From Pythium myriotylum (Eukaryota; Oomycota; Peronosporomycetes; Pythiales; Pythiaceae), in the NCBI GenBank assembly GCA_023091665.1, contig JALJCQ010000022.1:248001-312000 (forward strand): a stretch of DNA of 64,000 nucleotides. The letters are read 5' to 3'. A program made the position numbers and the translations under genes. This document shows, piece after piece, positions 1-9,379 of this stretch (position 1 is its first letter; each line of letters starts with the position of its first letter). A model generated the notes under the pieces. That model did no database searches, had not been told where the DNA came from, and saw nothing but the letters and a program-made list of their open reading frames with translations.

Positions 1-121
1 GGGCGGGCTCGCGCGAGTGGGTGATACCGCGCCAGTACTCGGGGTCCAGTGGCGTCGGTCGCTGGTTCTCGTCGTCTTCTCCGTTGTCGCCTAGATGCGA
101 CAGCGCTGCGATCATCTCCAT
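1..121 (-). CDS. N-terminal end of an unidentified gene, cut by the window edge
   Basis: The minus strand has an open frame from an ATG at 121 running off the left edge, about 40 codons. The start reads MEMIAALSHLGDNGEDDENQ and continues acidic and polar. The same frame stays open upstream of the ATG for some 60 codons until a TAA, so the real start could lie in an upstream exon; a possible acceptor (TCGCAG) lies about 20 bases upstream of the ATG. No domain is recognisable in so short a piece. That it is coding is inferred from the open frame and protein-like composition only. Confidence 0.4.
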   Translation of the reverse strand, partial: MEMIAALSHLGDNGEDDENQRPTPLDPEYWRGITHSREPA

Positions 122-480
122 GGTGCCTTGGTGCAGCTTCTCTGCGAGTGGGGCACTCGGGCGCTCGTGTCGATCGTTACACGCCGGTGGCTCGCTATAT
201 TTGACGCGCACCGCCAGTCGCAGCGCCGTCGCAGCCGTCGAGGCGTCGGTTGGCCCCGCACGCGTCGCGCCATCGCCCCATAGCGCCGACGACGAGCTCC
301 GTGCCCATGGAGGTCGGGAGGGTTACGCTGGTGTCGGGAGGGTATCCCAACGAACCATCACTCTGATTCTGGCGGGGAAATGGCGAGCTCTGTTGGAGCA
401 ACATTTCAAATTATCAGATAGCGGTTTTGTGAATTTTCAGTTTTAGCCGACTGAAGCCCATCCAGCAGCCTTCGAGGGGC
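122..480. other. intergenic region, no supported gene
   Basis: This holds the upstream region of the minus-strand partial gene at 1-121 and the 3' flank of the membrane-protein gene. Short overlapping ORFs occur in several frames, as expected in GC-rich DNA, but none shows a motif. No RNA gene or repeat is seen. Confidence 0.4.
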
Positions 481-1164
481 TCACATGTACAACTGGTACT
501 CGTACTCGGCGGCGTAGTCGGTCTCTTTCTTGGAGCGACGGCGCTTGATAACTGCGACGAGTGCGACGACCGCAAGCAGCACGAAAGCTCCGCCAAACAT
601 TTGAACAAGGTCCGTTGAGCCAGGAGCCGTTACCTGCGTGCTGCCACTGGCCAACATCATGCGAGGATGAGCCAAGGCACGATCGTTGAAAGAGTTCCCC
701 ACGAGGCTCCGCTGTGTGCTCTTCTCCGCCGCCAGCTCCTGGTTTGCGTTGGTTGTGGCACCAGCAGCGAGTTCGTCGCGAGTCTGGTATCCCCCAGGCA
801 GGTCCGCTTCTGTGTTGCGACGACTTTCTGCCGATAGCTCAGTGTTCGCGTAGTCGTTCATGGCTCTGAGGGCCTCCTCCACCGTTCTCGCCTCGTCAGT
901 CTGCTGAGCGACGACAGCGTCTTTCTGACCGACGCTCTGCTTGTCATCGTCCAGCTCGAGCAGACTGTTGCCTTTGCCCGCGAGCGAGTCGATGAGATCT
1001 TGTCGCTTCTTCCGAGCGGCCTCCTGAAGATCCACCAAGGGATCGTCTCCTTGGTCGGCCGACAGCAACTGCATCTTGCCCTTGTCCGAGAGAGAGTTCA
1101 GCAGCTTGTTGAGCGCGCTCTCGCGCTGCGCCTGCTCGTCGACGAGTGGATCTCCGCTGCTCAT
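481..1164 (-). CDS. single-pass membrane protein with two ~36-residue N-terminal repeats
   Basis: The protein is about 227 residues if it starts at the ATG at 1164 (MSSGDPLVDEQAQ). The same frame is open to an ATG at 1293, which would add 43 basic residues. The N-terminal region contains two related ~36-residue units, each starting GD(D)PLVD and ending in a leucine-rich stretch (NSLSDKGKMQLL, then DSLAGKGNSLLEL). A polar, Ala/Asn/Glu-rich middle follows. Near the C terminus one hydrophobic segment (MFGGAFVLLAVVALVAVI) is followed by a basic stop-transfer (KRRRSKK) and a tyrosine-containing tail ending YEYQLYM. No N-terminal signal peptide is seen, so it may be tail-anchored or lack an upstream exon. 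The family is not recognised. It is divergent from the fructokinase gene. Confidence 0.6.
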   Translation of the reverse strand: MSSGDPLVDEQAQRESALNKLLNSLSDKGKMQLLSADQGDDPLVDLQEAARKKRQDLIDSLAGKGNSLLELDDDKQSVGQKDAVVAQQTDEARTVEEALRAMNDYANTELSAESRRNTEADLPGGYQTRDELAAGATTNANQELAAEKSTQRSLVGNSFNDRALAHPRMMLASGSTQVTAPGSTDLVQMFGGAFVLLAVVALVAVIKRRRSKKETDYAAEYEYQLYM

Positions 1165-1576
1165 GTCTTCCGGTCGCTTTCGAGTCGAACGACTGATTTG
1201 CGAATGGGATCCAAGTGGTCGCTCGCAGAGTTTCCAGGATCCATGCACACGACTCTTCAAGCTCCAAATACCCTTTAAAACATATACAACCATTCTAATG
1301 ATACACTGTAATATAGAAATTCATTTGAATATGCTTCCTTCTGTATTGAATCACCAGGATCGTCACTGCGATACTGGATGCGCGACTCCCACCACGACCT
1401 TGTCGCCCTGATGACGCCCCCATTACGTGGTCCACCTTACTTTGTGCGCGTCAACAGGCCGCTTGTCCCTCGCATCATCCTCGCGTCGATCTGTTTCCTC
1501 TTCCGGCGCCAGAGACGAAGCGCGGCATTTCGCAATCCGCGCCCAAGCAGAAATCGCCCAAGCACCCCTGAGAAGC
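1165..1576. promoter_or_regulatory. shared upstream region of two divergent genes
   Basis: The interval separates the starts of the minus-strand membrane protein and the plus-strand fructokinase. It includes an AT-rich stretch around 1275-1350 that contrasts with the GC-rich flanks, consistent with a core promoter region. No specific factor site could be assigned. Both coding frames are open for part of the interval, so some of it could be extra N-terminal coding sequence. Confidence 0.3.
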
Positions 1577-2467
1577 ATGCCCAAGCGCTTCGCCGGCGTC
1601 GAGCTCGGCGGCACGACCTGGCTGCTCGCCATCGCGGAGGACCATCCGGAGAACATCCTCGAGCAGACGGCCATCCACACGACCACGCCCGCCGAGACGC
1701 TCGCGGCCGCCGTCGAGTGGCTCAAGACGCGCACCTTCGACGCCATCGGCATCGCCTCGTTCGGACCCGTGGACCTCAACAAGGACAGCCCCACCTACGG
1801 ATACATCACCACCACGCCCAAGCCCGACTGGGGCAACACCGAGATCGTTGGCGTCTTCCAGCGCGCCTTCCCGGGCGTGCCCATCGGCTTTGACACGGAC
1901 GTGAACGCGCCCGCGCTCTACGAGGTCACCCACGGCGGCCACGAGAACGTCACGAGCGCCTGCTACATCACCGTCGGCACTGGCGTCGGCGTCGGCGTCG
2001 CCGTCGGTGGCCGGGCCGTCCACGGCCACATGCACCCGGAGGGCGGCCACGTCATGGTGCCCGTGGCCGAGGCCGATCTCGCTGCTGGCTTCAAGGGCGT
2101 CTGCCCGTTCCACGGCAGCTGCGTGGAAGGCATGGTCGCCAACCGCTCGATCGCCGAGCGCACGGGTCTCGACCGCCGTGACCTCCACACGCTGCCCGAC
2201 ACCCACCCCGTGTGGGCCACGATCGCGCATTACCTGGCGTACCTCTGCGCCAACTTGACGTACGTCGTGTCGCCGCAGGTGATTGTGATCGGCGGCGGCA
2301 TCTCCAAGCGCGCGCTGCTCTTCGACCTGATCCGCGAGCAGTTTGTCAAGATTATCAACGGCTACGTCCGCTACCCACCGATTGAGACCTACATCAAGGC
2401 CTCATTCCACGACCAGATCGGCCTCGTCAGCTCTCTCGAGCTCGCGCGTGCCGAGTTGGAGAAATGA
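1577..2467 (+). CDS. ROK-family fructokinase/hexokinase
   Basis: Sugar kinase of the ROK family, 296 residues and intronless; the closest type is the zinc-containing fructokinase group (ATP + fructose to fructose 6-phosphate). The N terminus has the phosphate-binding ELGGTTW loop (residues 9-15). The catalytic aspartate is D108 in FDTDVNAPAL, and the second glycine loop TVGTGVGVG is at 132-140. The ROK zinc site is complete: H158 in HPEGGH, then C176, H179 and C182 in CPFHGSC. The start at 1577 (MPKRFAGVE) matches the family start. The frame is open another 50 codons upstream to an ATG at 1427, and that extension is rich in Ser, Ala and Arg like a mitochondrial presequence, so an organellar form is possible. 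ROK kinases are common in bacteria; an old transfer is possible but not tested here. Confidence 0.88.
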   Translation: MPKRFAGVELGGTTWLLAIAEDHPENILEQTAIHTTTPAETLAAAVEWLKTRTFDAIGIASFGPVDLNKDSPTYGYITTTPKPDWGNTEIVGVFQRAFPGVPIGFDTDVNAPALYEVTHGGHENVTSACYITVGTGVGVGVAVGGRAVHGHMHPEGGHVMVPVAEADLAAGFKGVCPFHGSCVEGMVANRSIAERTGLDRRDLHTLPDTHPVWATIAHYLAYLCANLTYVVSPQVIVIGGGISKRALLFDLIREQFVKIINGYVRYPPIETYIKASFHDQIGLVSSLELARAELEK

Positions 2468-2623
2468 CCAGTGGTCAGTATGTGAGGTGGGCACTTTCCG
2501 AGTCGGTAGGGACGTTGATAGGAGCGGGAAGGGCTCGCCTTAGGTACATGTAACAGTCAAAAATAACATCCACACTACAGTGTAGTTCTCGGAGAGACCG
2601 ACGCCTTCCGTAGCGCTACCAAC

Positions 2624-3487
2624 ATGTCTTTCTCTCCACAATGGGAGTCCATGTTCTCGACCCCGACTAATCCTCAAACTGCAGCCCAATCACGACTGGG
2701 AATAGACTTCATCGCCGCCAGTGCTCCCGAGACGACCGTTGGTCAAGGTCTCGCAGTTCAGCAGGACTTGAATCGCTTGGGGATTGCAGGCGTCGTGTGG
2801 AATTGTGTACGATTTGCGGCCTTGATTAGTGTCTCCATACTGGAGCTAAAACTGAGCTATGCAAACCGCAGGCGCGTGTGCTCATCAAGTTTCTCGAGGC
2901 AAACCCCAAGTTCGTCACAGATCGCCATGTCCTCGAGCTTGGAGCCGGTACTGGAGCCGTCGGCTTGGCAATCGCACTCTCATGCCGCCCACTTCAACTC
3001 GTCATCACGGATTTACCCGAAGTCGTAGAGCAGTTGACGCAGCGAAATCTCACCGCTGCTGCTGAGACGCACATAAGGCTCAGTGAGATGATCTTTGAGG
3101 GAAGACTCGCTGCTACAGCTCACGACTGGTGGGAGAGCTCTCAACGCTCTTGTTGCTTGCGAAGACTAACCAATGGGTTTTCATCCCAGGGGATCAACGC
3201 CAACGACGCACATTATCAACGCCCAAGTCATTCTTTGTTCCGATTGCCTCTACGATCCTCGAGGCTACGAACCCCTACTTGCGACGCTTCAAGCTGTTCG
3301 CCTCGCAACTGTTTTCCTCGCCTACAAGCAACGTCACTATGAACGCGAAAGGGAGTTCTTCGACGCTGCGGCTGAGCACTTCGACGTCACTGTTTGGAGT
3401 GAAACGAGTGGCGAGGCAACACCCTTTGGTGGTGAAGCCATATTCATTTGCTGTTTACGTTCAAAGACGACTGAGCCAAGGAGATGA
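2624..3487 (+). CDS. METTL21-type protein N-methyltransferase
   Basis: Seven-beta-strand SAM-dependent methyltransferase of the METTL21 (lysine methyltransferase) group, 245 residues in three exons: 2624-2806, 2872-3128 and 3190-3487. Introns are 65 and 61 bp with GT/AG ends; branch-point-like CTGAG and CTAAC precede the acceptors. Joining them closes the frame exactly. The N terminus carries the family lead-in GLAVQQ...GVVWNCARVL. SAM motif I is VLELGAGTGAVGL, followed by the acidic ITDLPE loop. The junction of exons 2 and 3 creates the family DWG motif, and exon 3 begins the strand ending in the D-C-L-Y-D block (CSDCLYD) used in place of an NPPY motif. The substrate is unknown; family members methylate lysines of chaperones or elongation factors. 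Confidence 0.85.
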
Positions 3488-3570
3488 TCGAGTGAGAGTA
3501 AACAAAAGAGAACACACACAGACTTGACAACACTCTTGAGATCAGTTCACTGCCCGTGGGCTGGTTATGT

Positions 3571-5558
3571 CTACAGCTTCAACATTTGCACAACCTCCTT
3601 CTCAAAACAAGACTTGAGCAGTGAGTCACCATTCACAATCTTGGTCGTCGCGATGATAATATCGTACGGACCTGATTCATCAAACATAAACGTTAGACGA
3701 CATGACTTGACGCACTGACCACACAAAACAAGTACTTACAGTCGGACTGGCGCGAGATGTGACGTAGCGCAGCGATCTCCATGAATGTCACACCACCCAA
3801 GAAGTACACGATCATGGTCTTCCGCTCTTCGCCCCCAAAAGTATCGACGCCTTTGTTTGCAACAGGAGATGACGGTGTGTTATCATCCTGACTGGAAGAA
3901 GACTTCTGGGTGACTTCTCCGGCTGGGCCAGGGAGCTGGCGCAAAGCCTCCTGGACGTTGTTCCACCCGCGGGCCTTGATAGCCGTCTCAACAATTTTTG
4001 CAGAGAGAGGTGCATAGCCTGGGGCATGACTTTGACTCACGTAGGCGCAGTCTCTAGGGTTTCGTGGGTCAACGTCATCGTTTACGAGGCGAAACGACTT
4101 TCGAGCAAGACCGAAGCTGCTGGATTCAGTCCATAGCGCATTGTCACGACGTTTGAGTAGACCACCTTGCTCGAGGCTAGTGAGTGCCAATAACATCTCA
4201 AACCCGTAGGTCTGAATCAGCTCGCGGCGGATATGGTCGTAGTTCTTGGCACGCACGCCACCGCTGGTGACGGACTGGAGGCAAAATTGGCGTAGCACAC
4301 GGAGGATGGGTTCCTGGAATCCAATTCGCTCCTCTAGTTGATCGAAGATCGTCTCACCCATGATCATGGCATGTTCCTGGACCTTGAGGTCTCGGAAAGA
4401 CTTGTTATCAGTCGTCTTTTTGACCAGTTCAGCCAAGTTGATGTGCTGCTGCAAAGACTGGTAGTTCTGCTTCAAACCTGGAATTCGCTTGACGAACTCT
4501 CGGATTTCGCTGATCGATGCGTCACGATTCTTGCGGAACTCGTCGTATCGCTCACGAATGTCCCGTGCCTGCTGCTGCAAGTGCATACCGAGTCTCTCAA
4601 CGTGGTAGTCGCGCACCTCGGCATACAGTTTGTCGTTTGTGTTGAGTGGAACCGAGACCTTTTTCTTTTTCTCGCCGTTGCTTTGTGCAGATGGTGCCTT
4701 GTCATCTTCTTCAGCGATGAGGTCGGCGTCGACAGTGATGAAGCCGTGCGTGATTCCAAGAATCTCGTCAAGGAGCCCCTCGTAGGTCAGAGGCGTGCAC
4801 ATGGGCGTGACCAGGTCGACGTTACGGTCAATTAGAATGAGCGTATCAATCTCCGGGTCGAGGATGCCGATCGGATTCCCAGCAACTTCCTGCTCTCGCT
4901 TGAAGTGCTGCATCATTTGCCACACGATCTTGGACATCGTGCCTTTGTACTTGACGTTCGGGATCAACCCGAAAATCGTCTGTAGCTTCGTGATGGATGC
5001 CGCGATGGTGTGAAGACTTGTCTTGTCATTGTCGACGTACAACTCGCGGAAGCAGGCGTCCAGGTCGAGCGAGAGCAAGTCGTCGTCGAACGGAATGAGG
5101 TCTAGCTTGTACTCGCCGATGCTGAGACTGCCGAAGACGCCTTCTTTCTTCAGGATCTCGTCGCACACGAGGGTCCGGCGGCTCACATGGTACAAGTGGA
5201 ATCGCTTCTTGGCGGCGGCCGCGGGGTCTTTCCCACCGGTGGCGGGAACAGCGAGGTCGCGCACGTACTTTGCGACGTGGCGCATGGAGCGCACGGAGGG
5301 GCGGATGAGGAAGAGCACGAACTCGCAGCTGGTCTTGAAGTTGGTGCCGAAGGCGTGGAAGTCCTTGACGCCGTGGTCTTTGAAGACGGCCGTGCCGTCG
5401 ACGAGGATGTGGTTGAGCGGGCCGTTGAGCTCCGGGTCGAGCACGAGGCAGATGTCCTTGCCGATCGAGTCGAGGATCGAGAAGAGCTCGCGCCGCGAGT
5501 CCTCGCGCAGCACCGACAGGTTAAGCACGCTGTTCTCGAGCGACGACGCCTTGGACAT
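3571..5558 (-). CDS. VPS33: VPS33, Sec1/Munc18 subunit of HOPS/CORVET
   Basis: Sec1/Munc18-family protein of 639 residues in two exons (minus strand: 5558-3740, then 3671-3571). The 68-bp intron has a GTAAGT donor, a CTAAC branch site and a CAG acceptor. Without splicing the ORF would run into an unrelated tail; with it the C terminus becomes the family ending YDIIIATTKIVNGDSLL. Earlier landmarks are LILIDRNVDLVTPMCTPLTYEGLLDEI, the SM core (given here in parts: LILIDRNVD and TPLTYEGLLDE), and FLGGVTFMEIAALR near the end. VPS33 binds SNARE bundles within HOPS and CORVET on late endosomes and lysosomes. The length fits (about 600-640). It is tail-to-tail with the methyltransferase gene, 83 bp apart. 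Confidence 0.93.
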
Positions 5559-5761
5559 GCTTCCCTTCTCCCCTTCTTCGACCTGATCAGCACGGATATG
5601 CGAGCCTTCCCGGGTTCGGCGTCAGCGGGTTCACACCCTTCCAGACAGGTTCAAAGCCTTTTTACATAATGGAAACGTGCCGGATAAACCCGTGGGTTCA
5701 GACCCGTCGTTGGAACCCGTGTACCTCGTTTGACCACCACAGACGTGTATCCGCACCGGCA
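5559..5761. promoter_or_regulatory. divergent promoter between VPS33 and the MidA-like gene
   Basis: A 203-bp gap separates two start codons on opposite strands, so both promoters must lie here or overlap. A direct TTCGGCGTC/GGTTC-rich stretch is present, but no recognised element could be assigned. Confidence 0.3.
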
Positions 5762-7268
5762 ATGGCGATGGCGACGGCCATGCGACGCGCGCTGAGGACG
5801 CCGACGCGACGCGCGGCGGCGCTGCTTTCTCGCCGAGCCAAGTCGACAGCGGCTGAGGAGCTGGAGGCGCCGGCCGTGCTGACGCGAGAGTACATCTACG
5901 GCGCGCTGTACGCGAGCGACGCAGGGTACTTCACGACCCAGGACCGCGAGGTGCTGCACGCGCCCGAGCGCGGCATCGACTTCACGAACCTCTGGGGACA
6001 GATGGAGTACCGCAAGGTCGTCGCGGACCTCTACAAAGAGAAGCGCGAGGCGTGGCTCACTCCTGTCGAAGTCTTCGCGCCGTTCTACTCGCATGCGATC
6101 GCCAAGTACATGCTCAATTCGCCCCACTACCAGAAGAATGGCTTGCGCATTTATGAAATCGGAGGAGGAGCTGGCACGAATGCGCTGCACATCCTCAACT
6201 ACCTCCGAGACAACGAACCTGAGGTGTACGCGAAGGCGAAGTACACGCTCATCGAGATCAGTCCGGTGATGGCCGAGCGGCAGCGACAGCGCGTGGTCGC
6301 GGAGCATCCCGACGTATGCACAGTCCTCAACACGGACATCCTCACCTTCAGCGATGAGTATGATGTCGTGAACGAGCAATGTTTCTTCCTCGCAATGGAG
6401 GTGCTCGACAACTTGCCGCACGACAAAGTAGTAGTGCGGAATGGAAAGTGGTACGAGACAACAGTTCGTGCAAGCGGGAGCTCCGTCGACGAGAATGGAG
6501 TTCCAAACTTTCAGCTCGAAGAAGCCCAGCGACCTGTAGAAGACCCGCTGATCCGGCAGACTCTGGAGCGATTCGGCTGCGACTTGCCTTTGCGTGTACA
6601 GTATCGTCTTAACAACTCCTTCGCGAAGAAGGTGCGGTCAGTGTTTGGCAAAGTTGAGAAGGACCTGGACGCGGCGTTTGTCCCGACTGGGGCGATGCAA
6701 CTACTCAATACTTTACGAACATCATTTCCACGGCACCATCTGATCGCGGCTGACTTTGATGAGTTGCCGCCCCCCACTCTCAACCCAACCTCCTCTGTGA
6801 AGGCTCTGCTCCATCCCCTTAGCCCAACATCGACATCTGCAGGGACACTTTGTGCTGCGAACGCACCGCTCGTTGCCTCCAAGACCTCTGGAGAAACAGA
6901 AGATCACGACACATACTTGGTTCAGGGCGGTGTTGCTGATATATTCTTTGCGACGGACTTCGCCCGTTTAAAGAACGCCTATTGTTCAACACTTCAGCGA
7001 AAGCCAGAAGCGGTACGCCCACATGGGAGAGGGCTTGATGGGGTTCACATATCTCATATCTTGAGTGCATAGGTCTCCGTCGTGAAGTCTTCGGCATTTC
7101 TGGAGGCGTTTGCGGACGTAAAGCGCACAAGAACGATGACTGGGTAAGGATCGTCGAGCCCTCGCCGGATGTTCATGCGCACTCTGACTTACAGGAAACT
7201 GACCACGTTGTACTAGCTACAACCCACTCCTCCAAGACTACACCAACACGAGCTTTATTCTCTCCTAG
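5762..7268 (+). CDS. mitochondrial MidA/NDUFAF7-like (DUF185) methyltransferase
   Basis: SAM-dependent methyltransferase of Pfam Methyltransf_28 (MidA/NDUFAF7/DUF185), 457 residues in three exons: 5762-7012, 7073-7143 and 7217-7268. Introns are 60 and 73 bp. The chosen start (MAMATAMRRALRTPTRR) gives an arginine-rich, acid-free presequence typical of mitochondrial import; an in-frame ATG at 5669 is less likely. Early motif YIYGALYASDAGYFT, SAM-binding loop YEIGGGAGTNALH and the E-V-L-D-N-L-P-H-D block identify the family. The last exon encodes YNPLLQDYTNTSFILS, the conserved C-terminal end of the plant/protist DUF185 branch, which supports the second intron. NDUFAF7 methylates a complex I subunit; this branch may have a different substrate. 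Confidence 0.85.
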
Positions 7269-7284
7269 CCATCAATCAAACCCA

Positions 7285-9167
7285 TTACCGCGTTCGCTTT
7301 TTCTGTTTTGACTTCGAGCGTTGCTTGCGAGGACCGGGCGGAGCGAGCATTCGGTCACGCAGTTTCCGCGAGATTTTGGCCCGATCGATCCCCTTCACCA
7401 TCAGGTCATCACATGCCGGACACATCACATATGTCATTTCACTAATTTCCTCAGTAGCTGGACCCAGCGACTTGGCATTCTCTGGAAGATGCCCGTTGCA
7501 AAACGAAGTAACGCAAAAGCGGCATGCAAACTTGCCTGCGAAACCACATTTGTAGCATCGGTGGCGAGGACAGACCCAATCGACGTTTTCCTGAACGACG
7601 AAACCCAAACAATCTGAAAAACACGTAGAAGAGTCAGCGAGGGCAAGCTAAAGAGACGGAACTCGTTCCGCTTACCTTGGTGATACACCTTGGGGCAACC
7701 CTCCCAGTCGCATTCGAGGACATCACCTCCGTCCTTGCAGCAGAAACAGACATCTTCCGAATCTTCTGGAGGGGATTCTCGCTCCTCTCGGCTAACGAGG
7801 AATTCGTAATAATTACAGGCATAGTCCAGCAGCGTCATCGGCCTGCCAGTCTCATCATCACGCGCGACAACTGTGTCCACGTCAATGGCAGGAGCAGGAA
7901 GTTCTACGACGCCTGGAGCAGGCTTATGATAAGCATTTCCATTGGACGTTTCATGGTCTCGCTTCCGCTTCTTCCTGTCGACGCCAGAGGGCTCTTCCTC
8001 TGTCTTCAAGGTGCCATTTTCAACTGTTGGGGTGCAGTTCGTACAGTTCCAGTTCTTCGTGCGCCATACTTTTTGGACCTGTGCTTTCCCAAATAGCTTA
8101 TTTAAACACGGGGAACAATATACGCGAGGACACTGCGGGTGTGAGCATATCTTGGTGTCACCCTTGACGTCTGCAATTGCTTCAGCGCACAATCCGCACA
8201 GTCCATCGACAAATACATCACCGCGAATCCGTTCGTACGTGACCCGTTGCTTTAGCACACGCTGGAGGCAAATCTTGCAGATCATCACGGGAGCGCCTCG
8301 GCCATTCTGTGAGCACACAGCTTTTATCACAAGTTATCCTACTCGAAGCGAGTCGATAACACTCACCTTCAGGACGTATGGATGGTTCACGAAGGTTCCA
8401 GCAAATCGGCGGCAAGTGCTATCAGTTCCACAGAGAATGCATTCCTCGAAAGGCACTGACACGGCTGCCACGGGAGTGCTCGCACGGGTCTTGTCCTTTG
8501 CTCGCTTGACCTCAGCCGCAGCTGCCTTCACTCGTTCGGCTTCAATTTCTGCAGCCTGTTCACGAATCGCTTGTGCTTGCTGCTGCTCGTGCTTCTCAGT
8601 AGCTCGCACTTGCAGTTGCCTGCGCAAGTTATCACGGCGCCTCTTGAGCTCCTCGTGTCCAATCGGCACTGGGATGTCACTTGTCGGTGGCGGCTTCGTC
8701 TTGGACTTGAGTTCAAGGTCCCGCTGGATCGCGAGTTCCATCTTGACCGACTTTTCCAGCAGACTGTACTTGAGGAGGCGCCTCGCGGCCGTGTGCGCAG
8801 TCTCAAACAAGTCGAACTCGATCTGCGCGCGGAAGAAGAAGCAGTAGCACACCTGTCGCACGAGGCTTGGCGTGTCCGCGAACGCGTAGGACGAGGCGCG
8901 CACGTCGTCGTCCGAGATCTTGGCGGGCGCCATGGCGATCCAGAGCGCCGAGCGCGTCTCGCGCTGGATCGTCACGCTGGACAAGCGCGTGACCTGCTGG
9001 AGCTCGGAGGTGACGTAGTCGGTCACGAGCATCTTCTGCTCGACGGTGTAGGGCGCGTCGCGCGGCACGCCGCTCGTGGGCAGCTGCAGCCACGCGTCGG
9101 CGCACACGACGCGGAAGGCGCCGGCCTCGCCCTCGCGCAGCGCGAGCAGCACGCCGCGGAAGCCCAT
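7285..9167 (-). CDS. ADD-like plus PHD/C5HCH zinc-finger chromatin protein
   Basis: 586 residues in three exons on the minus strand: 9167-8367, 8306-7676 and 7613-7285, with introns of 60 and 62 bp that close the frame. Residues 1-200 are a predicted globular region (MGFRGVLLALREGEAGAF), then a charged coiled-coil stretch (about 160-240). A cysteine cluster spans the first exon junction: CILCGTDSTCRRF, CKICLQRV, CGLCAEA, CSHPQCPRVYC and NCTNC, resembling the GATA-like plus PHD arrangement of ADD domains (ATRX/DNMT3). A second finger, CFCCKDGGDVLECDWEGC, is completed by exon 3 (VCPRHRCYKCGF, CRFC), the PHD followed by a C5HCH finger as in NSD proteins. The C terminus is lysine/arginine rich. 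A role as a nuclear histone-tail reader is inferred; no catalytic domain is present. Its end lies 16 bp from the convergent MidA-like gene. Confidence 0.78.
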
Positions 9168-9379
9168 GCTCGTCGTCGGTCGCCAACTGGACCAACAGAC
9201 ACGCCGGGAACGATCGAAGGATTCGGCTAAGTACGACACAGGAAGGCACTCTGGCGAGGGAAAGAACCCCAGTGTGAACGTATCCACGCGAGAAGTACTG
9301 TGTGGCGTCCTCCAAAGTACGAGGCATGACGCCAGCAGAGAAGCCGAACGGAAAGCTACCGGACCCGAGGAACGCGACG

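Noticed and set aside
21..446. 141-codon plus-strand ORF at the left edge
   Set aside because: Arg/Ser/Ala-rich with no motif; the opposite strand has a more protein-like frame running off the edge.
7144..7194. Shorter second intron ending at the first CAG in the MidA-like gene
   Set aside because: It would give a seven-residue tail and a stop; using the TAG acceptor at 7216 restores the conserved C terminus.
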